Positions 51,675 to 59,618 of a stretch of 64,000 bases of DNA are shown piece after piece. The notes beneath the pieces were generated by a model, which saw nothing but the letters and a program-made list of their open reading frames with translations, was not told the origin of the DNA and searched no databases. Both the position numbers and the translations under genes were made by a program. The first letter of the stretch is position 1. The number at the start of each line of letters is the position of its first letter. The stretch spans positions 1,212,586 through 1,276,585 of the forward strand of contig NZ_CP061320.1 of NCBI RefSeq assembly GCF_018688495.1, read 5' to 3'. Source of the stretch: Polynucleobacter sp. Adler-ghost (GTDB lineage Bacteria; Pseudomonadota; Gammaproteobacteria; Burkholderiales; Burkholderiaceae).

Positions 51675-52067
51675 TTACTGCTTTTTATTCAAGCCGGCCT
51701 TACGCGATTCAATTTCTTTATTAATGGCTGCTAGAGTTTTTGCGTCAGGAGACTTCCAGTTTCCACCCGCCTTATTAGCCATATAAGCCACTGCATCTGA
51801 GAAACCTTCAACTGTGAGATTGGGGTTACCACCTTTAGCAGGCATTCCTCTCACACCAACATAAGCGTGTGCAGTCAAGGTGACCTGGCCTTCAGCAATC
51901 AATGGAGCCCATTGAGCTTTATCCCCGAACTTGGGAGCCTTGAGAACGCCAGCGCCATGGCAGGCTGCGCAGACTTGTTTATACGTATTCTCACCGGGTT
52001 CAGCAAGGGCGGCGAATGGGGAGAAGAAACAAGCAACAAGAATAAAGGGGCGGAAGAATGATTTCAT
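51675..52067 (-). CDS. cytochrome c5-like protein
   Basis: About 130 aa from MKSFFRPFIL. A signal peptide (LVACFFSPFAALAE) leads to the haem motif CAACHGAG and a downstream axial Met in RGMPAKGG. This single-haem c5 layout suits a periplasmic electron carrier to a terminal oxidase. It is encoded just upstream of SemiSWEET, probably without functional link. Confidence 0.85.
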   Translation of the reverse strand: MKSFFRPFILVACFFSPFAALAEPGENTYKQVCAACHGAGVLKAPKFGDKAQWAPLIAEGQVTLTAHAYVGVRGMPAKGGNPNLTVEGFSDAVAYMANKAGGNWKSPDAKTLAAINKEIESRKAGLNKKQ

Positions 52068-52148
52068 GAGCAAGTTCTCTGAGGTAAGTGGGTATGACTC
52101 ATAATTTATCTCATTTTCAGATGGTGCACTCTTTTGGGCTCGCGCTAC

Positions 52149-53174
52149 TTAAAGCCAGCCTGCAATCTGCCGGTTTAACCCAATCGACTTATAGCCTGGA
52201 CTAGCGCTAGAGAGAGCACGAATTTTCCGAATGAGTTTTGCAAGATCGCCATTGACACTCAGATCCTCATTCATCGCCAGAAAGAAGATCTCGTCTTTAA
52301 GCTGAATAAAATCCAGACCATTTTCTAAGGCAATACTTTTAACACCCATACCTACGTCTGCCTTTTTAGCCAATATTGCCGTAGCAATTGCGGAGTGAGT
52401 GAACTCTTCAGTTTCGTAGCCCTTAATACCATGTGCATCAATACCCTCTTTAGATAAAATGGTATCTAAGAGCAAGCGCGTACCAGATCCTTTCTGACGA
52501 TTAATAAAGCGCACTTTGGGTCTTAGCAAATCTTTGGCTGAAATGATATTGAGAGGATTTCCCTTGGCTACTAATAGGCCCTGCACACGCTTCATCACAG
52601 GGAATATTTTCATGCCCTCTTTTTGCAGTCTCCTAGAAATGATCAGAGAGCTCTGCGCATCGGAAACATGGAAGCCAGCAATATCGACTTCATAATTCAG
52701 TAGACGTTCCAAAGCCTCACCCGATCCAGCAGTAATGAGTTCAATACCATCAAAATTGAATACTGCTTTTTGAATAATCGGGTCACTACTGCTAGCAAGG
52801 CGTAATTGTTTTTTGGCCTTCACTCTGAATTGAGCAAACCCCTCTTCTAGATGCGCGAGACTAGATTGCCCCAATCGCATCGTCTTTTGATCAAAGTCTT
52901 CGGTAAATTGAATCAAGTATCTTGCGTATTCCGATAACTGAGAGCCATGCCCCCTCACTCGATCAATTAATTTAAAGCCCAGTGCCATTTCCACCTCATT
53001 GAGCTTTTGCCAAACATTTCTATAGGAAAGCCCCATTTTTTTACAGGCAGACATCAGTGTTTTGCCGTGATCAATATCCTTTAATAAGGCAGTCAACCAC
53101 ACCAAATCCACTACAGCGGGATCTTTTGCATTCTTACTTCCAAAAACTAGGGTTGGTCGAATCTGAATTCTCAT
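52149..53174 (-). CDS. ModE-like HTH regulator with substrate-binding domain
   Basis: About 341 aa from MRIQIRPTLVFG; a longer reading is possible. The N-terminal HTH (VWLTALLKDIDHGKTLMSACKKMGLSYRNVWQKLNEVEMALGFKLIDR) is ModE/LysR-like. The C-terminal domain is a periplasmic-binding-protein fold with NRQKGSGTRLLLD and SHSAIATAILAKKADVGMG. This single-gene fusion is seen in molybdate/tungstate-responsive regulators. It is divergent from the TupA-like gene and probably controls it. Confidence 0.8.
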   Translation of the reverse strand: MRIQIRPTLVFGSKNAKDPAVVDLVWLTALLKDIDHGKTLMSACKKMGLSYRNVWQKLNEVEMALGFKLIDRVRGHGSQLSEYARYLIQFTEDFDQKTMRLGQSSLAHLEEGFAQFRVKAKKQLRLASSSDPIIQKAVFNFDGIELITAGSGEALERLLNYEVDIAGFHVSDAQSSLIISRRLQKEGMKIFPVMKRVQGLLVAKGNPLNIISAKDLLRPKVRFINRQKGSGTRLLLDTILSKEGIDAHGIKGYETEEFTHSAIATAILAKKADVGMGVKSIALENGLDFIQLKDEIFFLAMNEDLSVNGDLAKLIRKIRALSSASPGYKSIGLNRQIAGWL

Positions 53175-53249
53175 ATGTAATTTTTTGCATATTGATGTTT
53201 TGTAATATGACAAATCTTAACCGAACCTAACTGATGGAGCTCAATTCAA

Positions 53250-54074
53250 ATGACATTCTCATTTAACCGATTAATGGCAAGCGCCATTGCTGCACTGATG
53301 CTTGTAGGTAGCTCAGCTTACGCACAAGAGAAAAGCATTATCCTTTCTTCCACCACCTCCACAGAGCAGTCTGGTCTTTTTGGCTTCATCCTGCCGATCT
53401 TCAAAATGAAGAGTGGAATTGAAGTCAAGGTAGTTGCTGTTGGAACTGGTCAAGCCCTAGACATTGGACGCCGTGGCGATGCAGATGTCGTGTTTGTTCA
53501 TGACAAACCTGCCGAAGAAAAGTTTGTTGCTGAGGGCTTTGCCACAAAGCGTATTGAAGTTATGTACAACGACTTTGTCTTGATTGGACCTAAGTCAGAT
53601 CCAGCCAAAATTGGCGGTGGCAAGGATATCAAAGTCGCATTTCAAAAAATCGCTACAGCACAGGCACCTTTTGTATCCCGTGGCGACAAGAGCGGTACAC
53701 ACGCTGCTGAATTGCGTTACTGGAAAGATGCCGCTGTCACAGTGGCTCCAAGCGCTTGGTATAAAGAAACTGGCTCAGGCATGGGTCCAGCATTAAATAC
53801 CGCTTCAGCAATGAATGGCTACATCTTGGCTGACCGCGCTACTTGGCTTTCATTTAAGAACCGTGGTGATTTGACAATCTTGGTTCAAGGTGACCCAAAG
53901 CTATTTAATCAATATGGCGTGATGTTAGTCAACCCAGCTAAGTTCTCGCATGTGAAAAAAGCTGAAGGCCAAGAATTCATTGATTGGATTACTTCCAAAA
54001 ATGGTCAAGACGTGATTGCCAGCTATCAAATTGGTGGCGAACAACTCTTCTTCCCGAATGCCAAAAAACAGTAG
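53250..54074 (+). CDS. tupA: TupA-like tungstate-binding protein
   Basis: 274 aa with a signal peptide (RLMASAIAALMLVGSSAYAQ). The binding fold carries LSSTTSTEQSGLFGFILPIF, VVAVGTGQALDIGRRGDADVVFVHDK and SRGDKSGTHAAELRYW, all typical of TupA/WtpA-type tungstate receptors (TTSTE and GTGQAL loops). The TupB/TupC permease genes are not adjacent, so they may be elsewhere. A divergent ModE-like regulator supports metal-oxyanion control. Confidence 0.85.
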   Translation: MTFSFNRLMASAIAALMLVGSSAYAQEKSIILSSTTSTEQSGLFGFILPIFKMKSGIEVKVVAVGTGQALDIGRRGDADVVFVHDKPAEEKFVAEGFATKRIEVMYNDFVLIGPKSDPAKIGGGKDIKVAFQKIATAQAPFVSRGDKSGTHAAELRYWKDAAVTVAPSAWYKETGSGMGPALNTASAMNGYILADRATWLSFKNRGDLTILVQGDPKLFNQYGVMLVNPAKFSHVKKAEGQEFIDWITSKNGQDVIASYQIGGEQLFFPNAKKQ

Positions 54075-54092
54075 AGTCAAATAAATTGTTTC

Positions 54093-54135
54093 AGTTAAGA
54101 CACAGGGCCCGCGATGCGGGCCCTGTGTCTTAACT
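54093..54135. other. perfect 20-bp inverted repeat between convergent genes
   Basis: AGTTAAGACACAGGGCCCGC, a 3-nt GAT loop, then the exact complement. No T-tract follows on either strand. It separates tupA from the convergent beta-repeat gene. It may work as a processing site or a bidirectional barrier. Confidence 0.7.
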
Positions 54136-54173
54136 CATTCAGCATTTAGGAATGCTAATTCAATATTAAATAC

Positions 54174-54755
54174 TTACTTCTTTGGTGTTACGAAACCAAT
54201 TGCTGTGTCGTCAACAAACTCAACCATCACGTCATCACCAGCCTTGAATTTCTCAAGACCTAAAACGCTTTGATCCACTTTCACTTTTTGCTTCTCGCCT
54301 GATGGCAATGTGAAAGTCACGACACGGGTTTTTGCATCGATTGTGCTAATTTTGACGGTTGCATAAACAGTATCAGTAGTCTCTTCAAATGGCTTAGCTG
54401 AACCTTTGCCAGAGATGACAACTGCACGGACACCTGAAACGCCAGGCTTAGCATCCTTAGGGGCTGCAACCAAACCAACTGCAATCGCTTGAGCATGTTC
54501 AACTACAAACAGATCGCCCTTCTTCACTTTATCCAAATCATTGACCTGCTTAGATACATTCATTTGAGCCAAGTTACCGTTAGCGTCTTTTAGCACTACG
54601 ATGCGCTTCTTTACGTCGACTGAATCAACAGTAGCAGTTAATACAACTGCTTCGGCTGCCAAAGGCAACATTTTTGCAGGGGCTTGAGCAAATACTGAGC
54701 CTGCAACAACTAAACCGAGTGAGGCAACTAATGTAGCTAGTAAAGATTTCTTCAA
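54174..54755 (-). CDS. exported protein with two homologous beta domains
   Basis: 193 aa. Signal peptide (LLATLVASLGLVVAGSVFAQ). Two similar halves, about 35-95 and 125-190: both run V-(A/T)-T-V-x-S-(V/T)-D-x-K-x-R-(V/I)-V-x-(L/F), then a VKKGD/FKAGDD turn and an A-(V/I)-G-(L/F)-V end. This looks like a duplicated OB- or SH3-like barrel domain in the periplasm. Function unknown. Confidence 0.75.
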   Translation of the reverse strand: MKKSLLATLVASLGLVVAGSVFAQAPAKMLPLAAEAVVLTATVDSVDVKKRIVVLKDANGNLAQMNVSKQVNDLDKVKKGDLFVVEHAQAIAVGLVAAPKDAKPGVSGVRAVVISGKGSAKPFEETTDTVYATVKISTIDAKTRVVTFTLPSGEKQKVKVDQSVLGLEKFKAGDDVMVEFVDDTAIGFVTPKK

Positions 54756-54919
54756 AATAACTCCTAAATAAAGGTTTTAAGGGGCAATGCTAAGCAAAGC
54801 CTCCGATTTATTCTAACCTTAGAGCTCACATTTAAACCTTAAATGAGTGCAATTTGCTAAATTAGGAGCCTCGATGAGTTATTTACCCCCTCTACTTTCA
54901 ATAACAGATCGCTATTGTT

Positions 54920-55363
54920 ATGGCACTGGTTATGGCTATGGTGATCCTGATTAAAACCTGGCAGGATGCCGAGCTAGATGCTTACTCCATTCGAAAGCGC
55001 GTCTTCATCGAGGAGCAAGGTGTTCCAGCAGAGATGGAGATAGATGAATTCGATCTCAATGCCCTGCATGCTCTTGCCTATGCAGACTCAGAATGTATAG
55101 GTACTGCTCGCTTAGTGACTCTATTTGGGGGCATTGGAAGAATTGGACGTATGGCGGTACTGCCAAAGCATCGAGGGCACGGCATTGGTAAACAACTACT
55201 AGGGGCTTTACTAAAAGCATGTCAATCTCAGGGTATTAAGCAAATAGAGCTGCATGCCCAAGTAAAAGTAATCCCGTTTTATCAGCAATTTGGATTTATT
55301 ACCCAAGGTGATGTGTATGACGAAGCAGGCATCCCACATCGCGATATGATTCTACGTATCTAA
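54920..55363 (+). CDS. GNAT acetyltransferase, ElaA-like
   Basis: 147 aa; the true start may be one of the Met codons at residue 5 or 7. GNAT motifs: YSIRKRVFIEEQGVPAEMEIDEFD (ElaA signature), RLVTLFGGIGRIGRMAVLPKHRGHGIGKQLL (acetyl-CoA P-loop) and HAQVKVIPFYQQFGF. The acceptor is unknown. It is followed 10 nt later by a thioesterase gene. Confidence 0.8.
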   Translation: MALVMAMVILIKTWQDAELDAYSIRKRVFIEEQGVPAEMEIDEFDLNALHALAYADSECIGTARLVTLFGGIGRIGRMAVLPKHRGHGIGKQLLGALLKACQSQGIKQIELHAQVKVIPFYQQFGFITQGDVYDEAGIPHRDMILRI

Positions 55364-55373
55364 CAGTATTGAA

Positions 55374-55799
55374 ATGATCATGACTCAGACCAATCATCCA
55401 CCTTTCCTTTTTCGCGTTTGCTACTCCGATACCGATGCCGCAGGCTTTGTGTATCACGCCCGCTATCTAGAGATCTTTGAGCGTAGTCGCTCAGAATGGC
55501 TTCAGCAAAGAGGTTTAAGCCCAACAAAATTGGTGAATGAGTTTGGCATTCTTCTTCCAGTTCGAGAAATCACCATGAACTTTCATAGGCCAGGACGTTT
55601 GGATGATCTGTTCAGTATTGATCAAATCATTGAGCATCGTGGTCGCACTCAAATTGCAGTAAAACAAACTGCTAAACGAATTGTTGCGGGTAGCGAGCCC
55701 GAGCTGATTGCCAGCGCTGTTCTTCATATTGTTTGTGTTGATACCACCACCCTTAAGCCTAAGGGACTTCCTGATTGGCTATTTGCGGCCGATCAATAA
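55374..55799 (+). CDS. YbgC-like hotdog acyl-CoA thioesterase
   Basis: 141 aa; the ATG at 55380 is also possible. YbgC signature: RVCYSDTDAAGFVYHARYLEIFERSRSEWL, with the catalytic Asp (TDAAG) and the following helix, then RPGRLDDLFSID. Hydrolyses acyl-CoA; in other bacteria linked to the Tol-Pal region, but not here. Confidence 0.85.
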   Translation: MIMTQTNHPPFLFRVCYSDTDAAGFVYHARYLEIFERSRSEWLQQRGLSPTKLVNEFGILLPVREITMNFHRPGRLDDLFSIDQIIEHRGRTQIAVKQTAKRIVAGSEPELIASAVLHIVCVDTTTLKPKGLPDWLFAADQ

Positions 55800-55820
55800 G
55801 ACTTCCATTTAGGGATATAT

Positions 55821-56399
55821 ATGCAAGAAGGAAAATTACTGAGCTTTGTGAAGGGTCTCGCAAGCTTGCTGGAAACTAATCCCAGTGAAGAGATCATTTT
55901 TTCCAAGGGTAAAAAACTCTTAGAAAACTTAATTGCTTTTGATGATTGGTTGCCAGAGGAGTTTTGCAAACCACATCCACAGTATTACCAGCAATACTTG
56001 CTATATGCAGACCCGTTGGATCGCTTTTCAGTAGTGAGTTTTGTGTGGGGTCCTGGTCAAAAGACGCCACTGCATAACCATACCGTCTGGGGAATGATTG
56101 GTCAGTTACGCGGGCAAGAACGTAGTGCCAACTATTACCGCCAGTCTGATGGCAGCTATCAAGCTGATGGGGCTTTTATTTGCGAGCCAGGTCAAGTAGT
56201 CACTGTCTCCCCCGATACACATGACATCCATGTAGTTGAAAACGCCTTGAGCGACCAAACTTCCATCAGCATCCATGTTTATGGTGGAAATATTGGCCGC
56301 ATCGAACGAGCTGTGTTTGACCCGATTACAGGTTCAGAAAAATTATTTATCTCGGGATATGCCAATTCTGTAACACCAAATCTTTGGAATGCGGCCTGA
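55821..56399 (+). CDS. cysteine dioxygenase-type cupin
   Basis: 192 aa. Cupin motif 1 is TPLHNHTVWGMIGQLRG, where the two His and the later HDIHVVEN supply the three-His iron site. The FVWGPGQKTPLHNHT run is typical of bacterial cysteine or 3-mercaptopropionate dioxygenases. It would oxidise cysteine or a related thiol to a sulfinate. The nearby multi-rhodanese gene, 3.2 kb on, fits sulfur metabolism, but other genes lie between. Confidence 0.85.
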   Translation: MQEGKLLSFVKGLASLLETNPSEEIIFSKGKKLLENLIAFDDWLPEEFCKPHPQYYQQYLLYADPLDRFSVVSFVWGPGQKTPLHNHTVWGMIGQLRGQERSANYYRQSDGSYQADGAFICEPGQVVTVSPDTHDIHVVENALSDQTSISIHVYGGNIGRIERAVFDPITGSEKLFISGYANSVTPNLWNAA

Positions 56400-56506
56400 T
56401 AGCTTAAAATAGTAACTCTTTCTGCAAACACTGCAAGTGTGGCAGCTCACCCCATTGGCCGGGATAGTCGTTTAATTGAATACGGGCCAATATTTATTTG
56501 GCTCCT

Positions 56507-57802
56507 ATGTTATTTACAGATCTTGGTTTATCAGAACCCATTCTTCGCGCGATTAACGAGGAAGGTTATACCAGCCCTACCCCCATTCAAGAAAAATCAA
56601 TCCCTGCAGTATTAAAGGGTGGAGATTTACTAGCAGCAGCTCAAACCGGCACCGGTAAAACTGCCGGCTTTACACTGCCGATTCTTCAGCGTTTAAGCAG
56701 TACAGCTAAGGCTGTTGGCAAGCGCCAATTACGCGTATTGATTTTGACTCCCACCCGTGAACTCGCTGCTCAGGTTCAAGAATCCGTTGTTACCTACGGC
56801 AAATATACGGGCCTTAAATCGACTGTTATTTTTGGTGGGGTCGGCGCTAATCCCCAAATTAAAGCCATTGCCGCAGGACTCGATATCCTGGTTGCAACTC
56901 CAGGTCGCCTGCTTGACCTCATGTCACAGAACTGTGTCTCACTTGCCAACATAGAAATTCTGGTGCTTGATGAAGCAGATCGTATGTTGGATATGGGCTT
57001 CTTGCGAGATATTAAAAAGATCCTGGCAGTATTGCCAAAGCAACGACAGAACTTACTGTTTTCAGCGACCTTCTCTACCGAGATTAAAGCCTTAGCAGAT
57101 GGCTTGTTAAATTCACCAGCATTAATTGAGGTGGCGCGAAGCAATAGCACAAATGATGCTATTGCCCAGCTCATCCACCCAGTAGATAGAAACCAAAAAC
57201 ATCCTCTGTTAGCGCATCTGATTAAATCAAATCAGTGGCAGCAGATCCTCGTATTTACTCGCACAAAACATGGCGCCAATAAATTAGTTACCCAACTTGA
57301 GAAAGATGGCATTACCGCCATGGCTATTCATGGTAATAAGAGCCAAAGTGCTCGTACCAAAGCTTTGGCAGAATTTAAGGATGGCAAAATCACTGTTCTA
57401 GTAGCTACTGATATTGCTGCGCGTGGTATCGACATTGATCAACTACCTCACGTTGTGAACTACGATCTGCCAAACGTCTCTGAGGATTATGTTCACCGCA
57501 TTGGTAGGACTGGTAGAGCTGGCTCAAACGGAGTTGCCGTTTCTTTAGTCTGCGTTGACGAACATCAGATGCTCCGAGATATTGAAAAACTCATCAAGCA
57601 AAAGCTGCCGCAAGAAGTCATTGCTGGATTTGAACCAGATCCGAATGCCGTAGCACAACCAATCCAATTGAGAAGCCAACAGCACCAACAATCCAGAAAG
57701 CCTCGGGCAGGCAATGCTGGCGGTGGTAACAGTAGTGGTAACGGCGGAGCCAGGCCTGCAGCTAAGCGTAGTAACCCACCCAAACGCAGCTTTAATCGAT
57801 AG
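56507..57802 (+). CDS. rhlE: DEAD-box RNA helicase RhlE
   Basis: About 431 aa from [16 protein letters not shown]; a TTG three codons earlier is less likely. All helicase motifs are present: [10 protein letters not shown] (Q), AAQTGTGKT (I), PTRELAAQV (Ia), [11 protein letters not shown] (II), FSATF (III), [10 protein letters not shown] (V) and [10 protein letters not shown] (VI). The C-terminal tail is Gln/Gly/Asn-rich ([12 protein letters not shown]) and basic, as in RhlE. It should unwind short RNA duplexes in ribosome or RNA metabolism. Confidence 0.95.
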   Translation: MLFTDLGLSEPILRAINEEGYTSPTPIQEKSIPAVLKGGDLLAAAQTGTGKTAGFTLPILQRLSSTAKAVGKRQLRVLILTPTRELAAQVQESVVTYGKYTGLKSTVIFGGVGANPQIKAIAAGLDILVATPGRLLDLMSQNCVSLANIEILVLDEADRMLDMGFLRDIKKILAVLPKQRQNLLFSATFSTEIKALADGLLNSPALIEVARSNSTNDAIAQLIHPVDRNQKHPLLAHLIKSNQWQQILVFTRTKHGANKLVTQLEKDGITAMAIHGNKSQSARTKALAEFKDGKITVLVATDIAARGIDIDQLPHVVNYDLPNVSEDYVHRIGRTGRAGSNGVAVSLVCVDEHQMLRDIEKLIKQKLPQEVIAGFEPDPNAVAQPIQLRSQQHQQSRKPRAGNAGGGNSSGNGGARPAAKRSNPPKRSFNR

Positions 57803-57841
57803 ACATCGGGTTTGAAACGGGCTGCATTGAAGAGCTCGCTC

Positions 57842-58723
57842 TCAATCTAACTTTAGATTAAATACGCTAGAAAAATCGAGCTGTCCATTACCGGCTTGAC
57901 TGTGGGCCTCGTAGAGTCTGCGGGATAAGTCGCCGAGTGGAACGCTCGCATCCAAATCACTTGCGTTCTCAGTGGCTAAGCCTAAATCTTTTAACATCAG
58001 ATCTACGCCAAAGCCACCCACATAGCCCTTTGAGGATGGCACGTTTTCCATTACTCCAGGACAAGGGTTGTAGAGCTCTAATACCCAGTTACGCCCAGAG
58101 CTCTTAGACATGATGTCGGAGAGTACCTTCGGGTTCATGCCATTAGCGATACCTAGGCGCAATGCCTCGCTCGTACCGAGCATCTGGATGCCCAAGAGCA
58201 TGTTATTGCAGACCTTCACGGTTTGACCACTGCCGCTTGGACCTGCATGAAAGATATTCTTACCCATCTTCTCTAGCAATGGTCGAGCTCGATCAACATC
58301 ATTGCCGTCCCCACCCACCATAAAGGTTAAGGTCGCAGCCTGTGCACCGGCTGTTCCTCCGGATACGGGCGCATCAATCATGGCAAAGCCCTTGGCTTTT
58401 GCTTGAGCAGCCACCGCCTGCGATACCTTGGGAGAAATCGTGGAGCAGTCGATTAATAAGGTCTTGGGATTGGCCACGGCAAGCAAGCCAGAATCGCCCA
58501 AGTACAAAGCCTCGACATGTCGTGAGGCCGGCAGCATGCTAATAATGACATCTGCATCAGGAATAGCGTCGGATGCACTGGACGCAGGAACTCCTCCACC
58601 AGCCTTAAAGGCATCCAGCTGAGCCTGAACCAGATCAAATCCCCGAACCTGGTGACCTGCTGTAACTAAATTGAGGGCCATCGGAAGACCCATATTGCCC
58701 AAACCTAAGAATGCGACTTTCAT
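57842..58723 (-). CDS. mmsB: 3-hydroxyisobutyrate dehydrogenase family enzyme
   Basis: 293 aa. NAD+-binding loop FLGLGNMGLPMALNL, substrate loop IDAPVSGGTAGA, and catalytic Lys in GSGQTVKVCNNMLLG. C-terminal DLMLKDLGLATENAS is also typical. Closest in pattern to 3-hydroxyisobutyrate dehydrogenase of valine breakdown, although related tartronate semialdehyde reductases share these motifs. It stands alone. Confidence 0.85.
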   Translation of the reverse strand: MKVAFLGLGNMGLPMALNLVTAGHQVRGFDLVQAQLDAFKAGGGVPASSASDAIPDADVIISMLPASRHVEALYLGDSGLLAVANPKTLLIDCSTISPKVSQAVAAQAKAKGFAMIDAPVSGGTAGAQAATLTFMVGGDGNDVDRARPLLEKMGKNIFHAGPSGSGQTVKVCNNMLLGIQMLGTSEALRLGIANGMNPKVLSDIMSKSSGRNWVLELYNPCPGVMENVPSSKGYVGGFGVDLMLKDLGLATENASDLDASVPLGDLSRRLYEAHSQAGNGQLDFSSVFNLKLD

Positions 58724-58807
58724 ATACGCCCCGTATGCAATAGTAAAGTTCTAACATCTCACTATAGCTTGCTAATAAACTAGCTTGATCAATTATTGGG
58801 GAATGAA

Positions 58808-59101
58808 ATGACTATTAAGGTAATTGGCCTTATTCAGCTAAATGATCTTGAGGCATTTGAGGAGTACCGGTCGCAAGTAGGAGATACCGTGAGCCTCTAT
58901 CAGGGCAAGATCCTCTCTCGTGGATCGTTCAGTACATTTTTATGGAATGAACTGAAATGTGATTCCTTTAACGCCGTTGTAGAGCTAGAGTTCCCAGATC
59001 TAGAACACTCTGAATCCTGGGCGAATAGCCCTGAGTATCAAAACTTACTAGCGATTCGCAGTAAAGCAATGAAGCTCACTTTATTTTCTGTCAGCCTATA
59101 A
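58808..59101 (+). CDS. DUF1330-like dimeric alpha/beta-barrel protein
   Basis: 97 aa from MTIKVIGLIQL; GGGG precedes it. The pattern LIQLNDLEAFEEYRSQVG...FNAVVELEFPDLEHSESWANSPEYQNLLAIR is the DUF1330/antibiotic-biosynthesis monooxygenase-like fold. These proteins form dimers; enzymatic role is not established. Confidence 0.7.
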   Translation: MTIKVIGLIQLNDLEAFEEYRSQVGDTVSLYQGKILSRGSFSTFLWNELKCDSFNAVVELEFPDLEHSESWANSPEYQNLLAIRSKAMKLTLFSVSL

Positions 59102-59134
59102 AAATAAAGCCCGGCTCCTTGTGGGGGCCAGGCT
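59101..59134 (-). terminator. terminator of the 62-aa protein gene
   Basis: On the minus strand AGCCTGGCCCCC-ACAA-GGAGCCGGGCT followed by TTATTTTT: an imperfect stem with a T-rich tail. The position just beyond the stop of the small basic protein gene is consistent. Confidence 0.6.
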
Positions 59135-59158
59135 GAATTCAGTTTGGAATCAGAAGAG

Positions 59159-59347
59159 TTACTTCTTAGCTTCCATAGCCTCTTTGGCAGCAGTAATTTC
59201 CTTACGACGCTCTTTGCATGCACCAGCAATTTCTTGCAAAGCTTTACGAGCACGAGCAGCGGATGCCTTGACACCCTTTTCAATAAACTTTTCGTTTTCT
59301 GCTTTGTAAGTTTCAAATGCAGCCAACAATGTATCGTGTTGTGACAT
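59159..59347 (-). CDS. small helical basic protein, 62 aa
   Basis: AGGAGACAGG lies just before the ATG of MSQHDTLLAAFETYKAENEK, so the longer reading is rejected. The product is a single long charged helix rich in Ala, Lys and Glu (KGVKASAARARKALQEIAGACKERRKEITAAKEAME). The composition resembles small histone H1-like or nucleoid proteins of betaproteobacteria, but no domain is certain. Confidence 0.65.
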   Translation of the reverse strand: MSQHDTLLAAFETYKAENEKFIEKGVKASAARARKALQEIAGACKERRKEITAAKEAMEAKK

Positions 59348-59484
59348 CCTGTCTCCTAGATCTTTAATAAAAGTTTGAGTACTAAGCTCGGAAATAGTAT
59401 ATCCCCATAAAAAGCAGGGAATTACAGGTCTAGCCCTAGGGATAACTCTTATATTGCCCAAATCCACCAAAATATGAAAAATGC

Positions 59485-59545
59485 CCTATTTACGGCCTAA
59501 CGTCTTAAATAGGCAAGCCGACGCTTTCGGAAGGCTTTTAGTCCG
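59485..59545 (+). other. two inverted repeats upstream of the rhodanese gene
   Basis: CCTATTTA/TAAATAGG (59485-59513, 13-nt loop) is followed by AAGCC-GACGCTTTCGGAA-GGCTTTT, a terminator-like hairpin with a short T run. They lie about 75-135 nt before the rhodanese start. An attenuating leader is possible. No gene is seen in 59348-59618. Confidence 0.35.
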
Positions 59546-59618
59546 ATATCGTGCGTGAAAATTGAAGATTTCCTTAGATGAATACCTAAATTAACCACCC
59601 CAACCAATACAGAAAAGA

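Noticed and set aside
54822..54850. AGCTCA with a distant ATGAG as another palindrome
   Set aside because: The spacing is far more than 5 nt and only part of the second half-site is present.
59038..59316. Minus-strand frame of 92 codons
   Set aside because: It is the shadow of the 62-aa gene, which has a clear ribosome binding site in another frame.
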